From Platanthera guangdongensis (Eukaryota; Streptophyta; Magnoliopsida; Asparagales; Orchidaceae): a DNA stretch of 64,000 nucleotides. The DNA lies in contig CM077166.1 in assembly GCA_039583875.1 (NCBI GenBank), positions 88,224,564-88,288,563 of the forward strand, written 5' to 3'. Positions 54,481 through 64,000 of the stretch are shown piece by piece. The notes under the pieces are model-generated. The model searched no databases. It was not told where the DNA came from and saw nothing but the letters and a program-made list of their open reading frames with translations. Within the stretch, counting starts at the first letter, position 1. Every line of letters begins with the position of its first letter. The position numbers and the translations under genes were made by a program.

Positions 54481-57400
54481 GTTGTTTTGCAGGTGAGTCC
54501 AAGTGGCCATGCCCCTTTATGGTACTTGGACAGTGGATATTCCAGGCATATGACTGGAACTAGGGGATTGCTGAAGGACTATACACCAATCAAGGATGGT
54601 CCTAAAGTTACCTTTGGTGGTTCAGAAAAAGGAATCATCAAAGGCTTTGGTAACATTTCTAGCAACCTAATTATAATTACTCAAGTGGCTTATGTAAAGG
54701 GTTTAAAACATAACCTCATTAGCATAAGTCAGTTGAGTGATTTAGGATATGACATCTCATTTGTCAAGGATGGTTGTCATATCAGTAGCTCAAGTGATCA
54801 AAAGATCATTCTGACATGATATAGGAAGAGAAATGTCTATTGTCTAGACATTATGTGTGAGAACATTGTTTCTCCTATTTGTCTTGTAGCTGATGAGAAA
54901 GTCTCACATTGTGTTAAATGGCACAAGAGGCTGGCTCATCTTAACTATAAGACAATTGGCCAACTCTTTAGCAAAGAGTTAGTGAGGAATGGTCCTCAGG
55001 TTAAGTGTATAAAGGTTGGGATATGCTCAGTTTGTCAAAAGGGCAAGCAGACCAAATCCACCTTTCATAGCCTTGAGAACAAAGAGGCTGTAAGGTGTCT
55101 ATACCTCTTGCATATGGATCTTTTTGGTCCTATGCCAGTTCAAAGCCTAGGTAGGAAGGTCTACACATTTGTGGTAGTTGATGACTACTCAAGGTATTCC
55201 TGGGTGTTCTTCCTAAGACAAAAATCTGAAACACCAAGCATCTTGTATAGTTTTGTTAAACAAATTCAGAATGAATTAAACAGTACAGTGGTCAAAATCA
55301 GAAGTGACCATAGTACTGAATTTCAGTCTGAAAGTATGACAAAACTGTGTGAAGAGTTTGGAATTTTTCAAGAATTTTCCTCACCAAGAACACCTCAGCA
55401 AAATGGCATTGCTGAAAAGAAAAATAGAACCTTTATAGAGGATGGTAGAACCCTATTGAGTGACACTTCTCTTCCTGAATATTTCTGGGTTGAGGCAGTC
55501 AATACTGCATGTCATGTAATCAATAGGGCTACTATCACCAAGAGCCACAAGAAGACCCCCTATGAGATTGTGAAGGGCATAAAACCAAATCTATCCTATT
55601 TCAGGATCTTTGGTTGCAAGTGTTATATCCTTAACAATGGTAAGTCTTATCTAACCAAGTTTGCTGCCAAATCCCAAGAGGGGATCTTTGTTGGGTACAG
55701 CAACAATAGTAAGGCTTATAGGGTCTACAACTTGATTACTTAAGTTGTAGAAGAGTCTGTTCATGTAGTTTTTGATGAAGCTAGACTCATTAACAATGAA
55801 TTGCCTAGAAGTGTTTGCAGCTCCACATGTGTAACTGAGAAGATGAATAAGCTTACTATTGCACGAGGTCCTAATGCAAGTCAGCAAGTAGAAGAAGGTG
55901 ACTGCTGTCCAGGGGGATTACAAGATACTCCTGAAGTTGAAGGGGATCAAGAAGTGCAGCTAAATGAAGAGAATGAAGGTGTACAACCTGAAGACAGGCT
56001 GCCTCCAGCAAATAGGCATTTAAAAGATCATCCAGCCAATCAAATTATTGGAGATCTCAGTCAAGGGGTACAAACAAGGAGCAGGAATCTAAGTTCAGTT
56101 CTCTACTCCAGCTTTTTATCCCAAGTAGAGCCAAAGAAATTTGAAGAAACACTCCTAGACCCTCATTGGATTGAGGTCATGCAAGAGGAGTTGAACCAGT
56201 TCAAAAGATGCAAGGTCTGGGAGCTAGTTCCTAAACCAAAAGACCACAACATTATTGGAACTAAGTGGATCTTTAGGAACAAGTTGGATGAAATAGAATT
56301 ATTATAAAGAATAAAGCTAGACTAGTTGCAAAAGGATATAGGCAGGAAGAAGGTATTGATTTTGATCAAACCTTTGCACCAGTAGCAAGACTGGAAGCAA
56401 TAAGGATGTTCCTTGTCTATGCAACTTATCAAGGATTTATGGTATATCAAATGGATATTAAGTCAGCTTTTCTGAATGGAAACCTGAAGGAAGAAGTCTA
56501 TGTAGAGCAGCCATCAGGTTTTGTAGATTCTCTTAAACCTGATTATGTATATAGACTTAGGAAGGCTTTGTATGGGTTAAAACAAGACCCTAGGGCTTGG
56601 TATGAAACCCTGTATAGTTTCCTCATTGAGAACAAATTCCCAAGGGGGAAAATAGACAAGACTCTATTCCTTAGGGAATCCAGAGGAAAGATTATCTTTG
56701 TCCAAATATATGTAGATGACATAATATTTGGGTCTATAGAAAATAGTTTTTGCAAAAAGTTTGCAAAACTTATGCAAGGACAATTTGAAATGAGCAGTAT
56801 GGGGGAACTTAAGTTCTTCTTGAGTCTCCAAGTTAGACAGACTGAAGACGGATTATCCATATGCCAGTCTAAGTTCACCCTAGAATTGATAAGGAAGTAT
56901 GGTATGGAATCATCCACTACCATGAAAACTCCTATGGGGTCAAGCATGTCTCTAAGCAAAGATGATGTATGGAAACCTGTAGATGAAACTTTGTATAGAG
57001 AGATAGTTGGCTCCCTACTGTATTTGACTGCTAGTAAACCAGATATCATGTATGCTACATGTGTCTGTGCTAGGTACCAAGCTTGCCCTAAAGAATCTCA
57101 TTTGACAGCAGTCAAAATAATTTTGAGATATCTTAAGGGCACACCTCATCTAGGCCTTTGGTACCCTAGGAATGGAGATTTTGAACTGACAGGTTATTCA
57201 GATGCAGATTTTGCAGGCTGCAAAGAGGATAGAAAGAGTACCACAGGAAACTATCAATTTCTAGGTGGAAGGCTGATATCATGGAGTAGCAAGAAGCAGA
57301 CCAGTGTGGCTATCTCCACAACTGAGTCAGAGTATGTTGCTGCAGGAAGTTGTTGTGCTCAACTTCTATGGATTTAACATCAGCTAGAAGATTATGGTAT

Positions 57401-57653
57401 TCAAGTAAGTAGAACACCTTTATTTTGTGATTCTACTAGTGCAATTTCTATTGCGAATAATCCTGTCTCCCATAGTAGGACTAAGCACATAGAAATAAAA
57501 TACCATTTTCTAAGAGAACATGTAGAAAAAGGAGACATTTCCTTAGAATATATAAATACAGATAATCAGTTAGCTGATATGTATACTAAGCCCTTAGATG
57601 AAACCAAATACAATAAATTTAAAATTGAATTAGGGATGATAAACTTAGAATAG
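54481..57653 (+). pseudogene. SIRE-2 pol: protease, integrase, RT, RNase H
   Basis: Protease region starts just after the gag stop with WYLDSGYSRHMTG; the usual Cys after DSG is Tyr. It stops at 54,817 (TGA). Integrase (54,853-55,743) has WHKRLAHLN, CSVCQKGKQ, MDLFGPM, RSDHSTEF and NGIAEKKNRT, with a TAA at 55,741. RT begins about 56,150 ([16 protein letters not shown]), loses frame at about 56,290, and runs from 56,310 with [16 protein letters not shown] and catalytic YVDD (56,709-56,720). A CAA to TAA change at 57,375 interrupts RNase H, which ends at 57,651-57,653 (MYTKPLDET). It is the closest relative of the SIRE-1 pol fragment. Confidence 0.94.
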
Positions 57654-57681
57654 TTTACAAAAAAATTGGCTAAGTAAAATG

Positions 57682-57998
57682 GTGTCGACACACAGAGTTA
57701 TCTGTGTCGACACATAGAAGTGGTCTCGACATTTCAGAGAAATGGTGTCGACACATTTAGGAAGTCTGTGTCGACACTTCAGAGAATTTGTGTCGACACA
57801 TGCAGTGTAGGTGTCGACGCATCCAAGGTGGTGTCGACACTTAGGATTTACACAGAATTAGTCTAGTAGTGTCTCAACTAAGTGTCGAGCTGAGATATAT
57901 AAGTGTCGACACATATATTCTGTCGACTATATTTGTGTCGACACATAGTTGTCGAGATATTATAAGTAAGTGTCGACACTTTTCAACAGTGTCGACAC
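57682..57998. repeat. GTGTCGACAC array between pol and ORF3 (SIRE-2)
   Basis: Starts at 57,682, 57,704, 57,723 (GTCTCGAC), 57,745, 57,768, 57,790, 57,811 and 57,831: spacing 19-23 bp. Further units run to 57,998. Layout equals SIRE-1 2073-2403. Confidence 0.93.
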
Positions 57999-58044
57999 AA
58001 TTCAAGTATGTTAACGCGTCTTTTCACCTTCAATTTTAGAAAGG

Positions 58045-58053
58045 TATAAATAG
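58045..58053 (+). promoter_or_regulatory. Putative internal TATA box for ORF3 (SIRE-2)
   Basis: TATAAATAG, 47 bp after the last array unit and 108 bp before the ORF3 ATG. Same sequence and spacing as in SIRE-1. Confidence 0.65.
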
Positions 58054-58152
58054 GTTTTCCCCATTGTTTGTCGATACGCTCACCTTAGTTTCGAGACCAA
58101 ACTTGTGTGTCGACATCTCTCTTCTCTAAATTCAAAATTTCTTCAAACCCTA

Positions 58153-60984
58153 ATGGCGCCCAAGCTAGAAGAGAACATTAATGAAGGATATGAGCTCGTG
58201 CGACACGCCTTTGATGATGCGGAACCCGAAATCAAAGGTGTGGTAACCTTAATTGCCGAGACTGGATTGGAATACCTTATATCAGAACCTATCAAGATCT
58301 GGAAGAAGGAGGTCCTTGAATTTTTGAGTGCAGCTTCACTTGACGACTCTGGACTCAAGATTAAGTCCAGAGTTCATGGAACAAAAGTCAAGGTCACACA
58401 GAAAAGTCTAAGGAAGGTACTTCAACTACCAAGTACAAAAGAGGAAGAAGATGTATCTGCTTCTAAGACTAGAGAGGCATTGAGATGGTGTGGACTGGAT
58501 TCAAACCTGAAAATTGGATCAGTTTTCAATAGAAAAGGGATGAACATCCAAGGAAAGTTGCTGTCTGAAATAGTTGGCAAGGTCATCCTGAGTAAGCCTG
58601 GATGACATGACAGAATTTCAGCTCATATGTTCAGTTTGATGACAAGGATTATCTTCAAACTTAAGACTGACTGGTCAGTAGTTCTGTTTGATAAGATAAA
58701 AGAGAGCCTGAAGATGCCCAATCTGGGTAAAATTCTGAGTCTATACCTAGTTGTAAGTATTCCTGATGTGATGAACCAAGCTGCAGGTTCCAAGATAAAA
58801 CAAATGAGGAGAATGGATTTGAGAATTTTCTCTAGGTGGGATAGAGTATTGAGAAAAGAAATGCCAACTCCAGTAAAGGACACACCTCAGAAGAAGAAGA
58901 AGAAGACGGCCTTTATGGCTCAAGAATCCTCCAGCAGCTCTGAAGAACAAGTGGTCTTTAGTCTTGATGATGAAGAGACTGGAAATGCTGGACAGTCACC
59001 AGCAAGACAAGAAGATGCATAGAGGCAGGGGGAGCTACCCTCAGCTAGCCCAATTCACCTGGATCCACTCCAGGGGGAGCCTCAACATGTGGACGAGACA
59101 ACTCCACTAGAGAGTGAAAGGGCTACCCAAACCATTCCAGAGGTAATCACTGAAATTAATCAAATAGATTTCACTATTGAGGATGAAGTTTTGAGTGATT
59201 CATTACCTGATGTTCATCAGCAAACACAGATACAACCTCAACCACAAGATGTTGTCATGGAGGACACATATGTTGCTGGTAAAGTGGTTGATGAGATCAG
59301 AGATTCTCCAGACCTTCCTCCACAGGAATTTATATTAGAAGAGCTATTCCCTGATCTTGTACAGACAGACCTTGAGAGAGAAATAACTGCTGTTGAGGGG
59401 GAGAAGGCCCATATTGAGGGGGAGCATGTGGAGATTTTAGAGGAAATTGTAAGCAAGGAGACTGAGGAGCCAAGAGATGCTGAAGGGCTACCAAGGACTG
59501 AGAAGGATTCACATCCAAGTCCTAAGGATAGAGTAGACATAGTCAGTACTTCTGCATCAGAAGATGAAGAGGCTATTAGAGCCAAGAAAACGAAGTTCCA
59601 GGTTTTTAAGAGAAGAAGCCAGAACTATAAGAAAGCCCTACAGACAATTGCTCCACAGCCTGCCACCACTACTGATTATAGTTCTCTAATGGTAGCATTG
59701 CAAATCAAGCTAGATGAGCAAAGGAAGGCTTTACAAACCTATATGGATGAAGGCCATAAGTCACTTTACTTTGATCATGCACAAGACATCAAATCTATCA
59801 GATTTGAAGTGAATCTCAACAAGAAGGAAATGACTAATTGTTTCCATAAAGGAGGCAATGCAGTGGTCTATCTGGCTACACATCCAGAGAATCTCAAGAA
59901 ACAGCTTGATGATCTGGCACTAAAACAAGGCTATGTCCTGGATAATCAACTGAGAATGAATGATAATCTGACTGCTTATCATAATGCCATAGTCACTGAA
60001 ATGAAGAATATAGCTACTGCCCAGACTGCATACAGTGCTGCTCCCAAAGCTGCGTTTGATAAGCAACTCCAAGAAAGCCTACTTGCAGCTCACACTGCTA
60101 TTGCAGATTCTCAGAAGGCAATTACTGACAAGCTCCAAAGGTTGAAACCTTTTTACAAAGATGGAGTTAATTATCTGAATGCCCAGATCAGGTTTCAGAA
60201 AGATGATCTGAGGGATCACATAGAGAGAGAAGTCATAAAGGTGGAGAGGGTATTAGTCAAGGCAGGCTCTGATCATGCCAAATGGATTTCAAACTCCATC
60301 AGAGCCACCCTTGTATATCCACCTTTATATGATGATGACAATGTGGCAGAGTCTGGAATCAATCCTGCATATTTTGGAGGAGAGCAAGCTGAAGTGGCTC
60401 AAGTGATATACCCTTCTGCATATTTTGACATGATACATCAGGAGGTACAGTCTATGTATAGTCCTCCTGAGGGTAATCAGAATATAATTCTTGAGAAAGT
60501 TGTCCAGCCTGTGCCAGATGCAATACTAAAAGAATAAGAGGCTTTGTTAAAAGAACAAGAGGCTCAATTATCTAAGAAAAGATTCCGAGAGCAAGCTGAA
60601 TTAATGCCAGATTTTGAACAATGGAGCCCCACATCCAGGAATATCATCTTGACCGCTTGAAAGGCTGCTAAGGACAATGTCCTGGATAGAGACAAGTGGT
60701 ATTCTGACCTGGAGTGGAGAAAATATGAGAATAGGCAAGAGGCCATTGTACAATATAAAAGGAAGGCTAAACTGGGAAAGCTACCTCCTAATGCACAGGA
60801 GCCTAGCAAGTATTTTCCTAAGCCTTATCACTATTTTGAAAGGCAGAAGATAAATGCTGAAGAGCTGAAAAAGAAAGATCTCAAAGGGAAGAAGTCTGCT
60901 GCTGCTGATGACAATGAAGCTCCAGTTCAAGAAAAGATTCAATCTGGAAAGGGGATTGTAATCAAGGAACCAGAACAGCCATAG
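58153..60984 (+). pseudogene. ORF3 of SIRE-2, 943 codons with four nonsense mutations, no frameshift
   Basis: ATG at 58,153 (MAPKLEENINEGYELV). A single frame runs to TAG at 60,982 but is broken by stops at 58,603 (GGA to TGA), 59,020 (TAG), 60,535 (TAA) and 60,658 (TGG to TGA). The N-terminal domain matches SIRE-1 ORF3 closely: LSEIVGKVILSKPG, FDKIKESLKMPNLGK. The NLS-like cluster is KKKKK here. The acidic middle is about ten codons longer. The charged, coiled-coil-like part (KVERVLVKAGSDHAKWISNS) and basic end (KGIVIKEPEQ) are conserved. Lack of indels over 2.8 kb suggests decay after a recent functional state. Confidence 0.9.
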
Positions 60985-61242
60985 GATAGCATTTTCTTAA
61001 GTTTACAATTTGTAATCATTTGTATTAAATTCTATGTAAACTTTTGATTAATGAAAAAGTTGGAATTTGTAAAACAAAGTTATGTGTTCAATCTATTACA
61101 TTAATTGTTCTGAGATAATTGTTTATACTTTTTCTGTTCATACATGTTTATGTATTTTCCCTGTCATATAATACTGTTTTACATCATACTGAAAATTTGT
61201 TATGTATGGTGTATATCATTGACTAAGGGTTATGACTTCTCC
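60985..61242 (+). other. ORF3 3' untranslated region (SIRE-2)
   Basis: AT-rich, no ORF; its last 40 bases are conserved with SIRE-1 upstream of the purine tract. Confidence 0.55.
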
Positions 61243-61256
61243 AAATAGGAGGAGAT
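61243..61256 (+). promoter_or_regulatory. Polypurine tract of SIRE-2
   Basis: AAATAGGAGGAGAT lies directly before the 3' LTR start at 61,257. Confidence 0.88.
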
Positions 61257-63113
61257 TGTTGGGTACATTGGAATATATGTACCTGATTTGAAGAAACCTC
61301 ACCCTACTCAATGATATACATCATGGTGTATTTGATGTGCTTTGAGTTTATTTGTGCAGGTTAAGTAACTGCAGGTTTGTAGGAAAAGTTTTGAAGTCCA
61401 TGTGTCGACACCTAGAAGAAAAGTGTCGACACTTAAGAAGGCTTGTGTCGACACCCAGAGAAGCTATGTCGACACTTGGAGTAATTGTGTCGACACCAGG
61501 AAGGCAGAGTCGACACCAGAAGAAAAGTGTCGACACATACAGGTAGTGTCGACACACAATGAAGAAATGTCTACATAATCAGTGTCGACACTTAGAAGCA
61601 GTGTCGACACTCAGAGAAACTTTGTCGACAGTAAATGTGTCGACACTAGGAGGCTGTGTCGACACTCAGCAGAACTTCAACAAAGTTCAAGTACATGTGT
61701 CGACACTAGGAGGCTGTGTCGACACTCAGCCAAACTTCAACAAAGTTTAAGTACAAGTGTCGACACAAAGGAGATGTGTCGACACTCAACAAAAGTTTCA
61801 ACACAGAAGGCATGTGTCAACACAAATAAGATGTGTCGACACTTAGCAAGTTTCAACACAAGAGGATGTGTCGACACAAAGGAGTTGTGTCGACACTTAG
61901 CAGAAATCAACTAAGTATTGAAGAAGGACTTGTGTCGACACACAGGATCAGTGTCGACACATTCTGAAGAAGCAGTGTCGAGAAGCTGTTACAACAACAC
62001 AAGGAGTTGTGTCGACACCATAAAGGCTAGTGTCGACACTTAGTCTACTTGTGTCGACACTTAGTCTATTTGGGTCGACACATAAAGACTATCTATCTCG
62101 ACACTTTCAGAGAGTGACAGAGATTTCAAGAAGTGACTGGATGACTTGACAGCTGCCATTTCAACCGGTCAACTACTACTGTCAGAGCTGTTAGAAGGTT
62201 GTTAGAAACCGGATCAGCCGGTCACCGTGAAGAAAGATTATATAAAGGCTTATTCCTTCAATAGAAAAAAAAAGAATCGATCAATGAAGTGAAAAATAAC
62301 ACAACAAGAAGTAGACCTTCAAGAGAAGATCTAAGAAGTTGGAGAGAGAGAGCTCTTACTAAGAAGACCAGCTGTTGAACCAGGCTGATAAGGAAGATTC
62401 AGATTGAAATCAGAATCTCAAGTCAGCAGTTTATTGAAGATCATCTGCATAGAGATACAACCCTACTGTGTTCTAATTCAAGAAGATTTGAAGAAAGCCA
62501 AGGGAGGTTGATCTCAGCCAAGTTCTTTCAAGAACTCATCAAGAAACCAGTCAACTCATCTCTCTCTATCAGAGTTGTGGTTATATACTTTGTATTTTCT
62601 AATTTCTGTAGGATCTTGTATAGATCTTAGTTGTAAGCCTAAATCTATAAAGGCTGAGGTAGGGCTTGTGAGCCTGAGTGTAGGAGAATCATTTCTCTGA
62701 GTGTAGGCCTTGTTGAAGGCTGAGGTAGGGCTGTTGTGCCTGTGTGCAGGTCTTGTTGAAGACTGAGTGGTAGGGCTTGGTGCCTGAGTTATAGGAGTGG
62801 GATCACTCTGAGTTGTAGGAACCTGTTTGGGGTTCTGAGTTGTAAGATCTGAGGATCTGAGGAGAAGTGGAGAAGTTAGGCTAAATCTGGTACACTACTA
62901 GATAGGCGAAGAGGGAAAGTGGATGTACCCAAACCTTGGGGAACCACTATAAATCATGTGTACTCTCTGTGAATGTATGCTTGTATGGTTGTTGTGCTGT
63001 GATACTTGTAGAATTGCAATTACTGTATTATATTTCTGCTTTTAAAGTTTAAAAAGTGATAGGTCACCTATTCACCCCCCCCCCCTCTAGGTGATTAGGC
63101 ACTGTTTCTTTCA
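61257..63113 (+). repeat. 3' LTR of SIRE-2 (1857 bp)
   Basis: Same ends as the 5' LTR. The array at 61,402-62,105 is better preserved than in the 5' LTR. Core promoter palindrome and TATATAAA are at 62,208-62,246; the C-run has 11 C. Confidence 0.96.
61402..62105. repeat. GTGTCGACAC array in the SIRE-2 3' LTR
   Basis: Units correspond one to one with 50,661-51,364. Most differences are transitions at the central CG. Confidence 0.94.
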
Positions 63114-63118
63114 GCTCC

Positions 63119-64000
63119 GCAGCCAAACCCGAGGGCCAACTGGCTGAGCATTTTCTGAGGACTTGCTCCCCCATCCTACTTGGGGAATGAGTCGGCCGTT
63201 CGGACAGAGGAGTGGCTAGATATTATGTACGAGATGCTGACCGGGATACAGTGCCCTTGGGAGGAGAGGGTGCCCTTGGTGATCTCCTGCCTAGAGTCGC
63301 ATGCAAAGAGATGGTGGAAGACCTCGCTGGACACGACATTTGCGGAAATGGAAGTAGTAGAGATTTCTTGGGAGGATTTCAGGGGCGCGCTGTTGGAACA
63401 CTTTGTTCCACAGTCGGTCAGGGACGAGCTAGAGGATATATTTTTGCAGTTGAGATAAGGGAACAAGACGGTGGTGGAGTACCACCGTGTGTTCAACCAT
63501 CTAGCCTGGTTTGCAGACTCTTATCAGTTAGATGATGCAGGATATACCAAAATGTTCTACAAGGGCCTGCGAGAGGAGTTGAGGGAGACTCTACGGTTTG
63601 TATCTGACAGGTCCATTTCCCGGATACTAGAGATGGAAAAAGGATAGAGGTTGATTAGCAAGCTACTCGGGGATGGAAACAGCCGACGGAGTATCAGGGT
63701 CGAGGAGCAAGGAACGATCAGAGCCGAGCTCATATCACGGAAGGGACGAGGGTCGAGGACCAGCCTCGTCAGGAGGCAAGACAGGAGACAAGGGAGCCAG
63801 TGGTGGTGGCTTCACCACCTCTTCAGACATAGGAGGGACAAAGACCCGGGGGAATGGCATATCCCCCGCCAGAATGCTTCAATTGCCATCAGGTGGGGCA
63901 CATCAGGAGGAACTGCCCCATGAGGGGGGCACCCCCACCAGCACCACCGGCTGCCAAGCCAGCGCAATATTTTGGAGGCCAAGGTCGTGGCCGAGGATGT
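63119..64000 (+). pseudogene. GYP-3 gag, continued to window edge
   Basis: After the second GCTCC the gag frame resumes (PQPNPRANWLSIF, TGA, then LAPPSYLGNESAVRTEEWLD). The capsid core EERVPLVISCLESHAKRWWK and ISWEDFRGALLEHFVPQSVRDELEDIF is clear. In-frame stops follow near 63,456 (TAA) and 63,645 (TAG), then a frame change. A perfect zinc knuckle CFNCHQVGHIRRNC is at 63,875-63,916. The Gly/Arg-rich sequence after it leads out of the window, presumably into protease. Confidence 0.88.

Larger units (their letters stand above)
50516..63113 (+). mobile_element. SIRE-2: complete Copia/Sirevirus-like element (12,598 bp)
   Basis: LTRs 50,516-52,368 and 61,257-63,113, primer site TGGTATCAGAGCC, purine tract, and a perfect 5-bp target duplication GCTCC (50,511-50,515 and 63,114-63,118). 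Layout: gag, protease, integrase, RT/RNase H, palindrome array, TATA box, ORF3, purine tract. It is close kin of SIRE-1. Every ORF is damaged. LTR pair differences are modest and cluster at CG sites of the array, so insertion was not ancient. Confidence 0.96.
45181..64000 (+). mobile_element. GYP-3: gypsy element with a ~5 kb LTR, split by SIRE-2, 3' end outside the window
   Basis: 5' LTR 45,181-50,175, primer site and gag follow in order on the plus strand. SIRE-2 (50,516-63,113) sits inside gag. Pol and the 3' LTR lie beyond the window. A tRNA-iMet-like primer site and the gag style suggest a Tekay-type chromovirus; without pol this stays tentative. Confidence 0.82.

Overview
The window is transposon-packed intergenic DNA from a flowering plant, probably a eudicot; the species cannot be told from the sequence. 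No host protein-coding gene is recognisable. Almost every long reading frame belongs to an LTR retrotransposon: Copia/Sirevirus-like, Gypsy chromovirus (Tekay-type), Gypsy Tat-type, Gypsy Athila-type, and a Cassandra-like short element carrying 5S rRNA-like sequence. tRNA-iMet-type primer sites, purine tracts, TG...CA long terminal repeats and 5-bp target duplications allow most borders to be set to the base.

Left part (1-15,351). SIRE-1 (1-7599, + strand, 5' end outside the window) has a broken pol, a tandem palindrome array, an intact 933-codon third ORF (ORF3) and a complete 3' LTR. Next come a remnant zone (7600-8021), a minus-strand gypsy 3' end (about 8022-11,127) with an integrase C-terminus joined to an unrecognised acidic ORF, a truncated Sirevirus-like LTR (11,128-11,815), an Athila-like LTR fragment, and a Tat-type protease-RT-RNase H relic (12,137-15,345, minus).

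Middle part (15,352-45,180) is a four-level nest. An Athila-type 5' LTR (15,352-44,412, with a degenerate Athila-type primer site) was hit by solo LTR A (15,390-17,456) and solo LTR B (18,638-44,049). Solo LTR B holds a Tekay-type gypsy, GYP-2 (20,437-43,655, minus), whose 5' LTR holds a full Sirevirus-like element, SIRE-3 (30,005-42,222, minus). A Cassandra-like LTR with 5S-like sequence (about 44,650-44,890) and the start of another gypsy LTR (44,898-45,180) follow.

Right part (45,181-64,000). GYP-3 (+) has an unusually long 5' LTR of about 5.0 kb and a decayed gag. The gag is split by SIRE-2 (50,516-63,113, +), a complete but mutated Sirevirus-like element with a perfect 5-bp target duplication.

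The most unusual signal is a layout shared by all three Sirevirus-like elements. Each has a long ORF3 after pol, preceded by an array of short palindromes and a TATA box placed 107, 108 or 112 bases before the ORF3 start codon. The same palindrome family also fills each element's LTR. This looks like a second, internal promoter built from the LTR's own repeat vocabulary. SIRE-1 and SIRE-2 use GTGTCGACAC units spaced about 21 bp apart. SIRE-3 uses GATCGTCGA...TCGACGATC units and also carries such an array inside its gag-protease coding region. Related palindromes occur in the unrelated gypsy LTRs nearby. ORF3 has a basic NLS-like motif, acidic tracts and coiled-coil-like stretches, but no membrane segment, so it does not look like an envelope protein.
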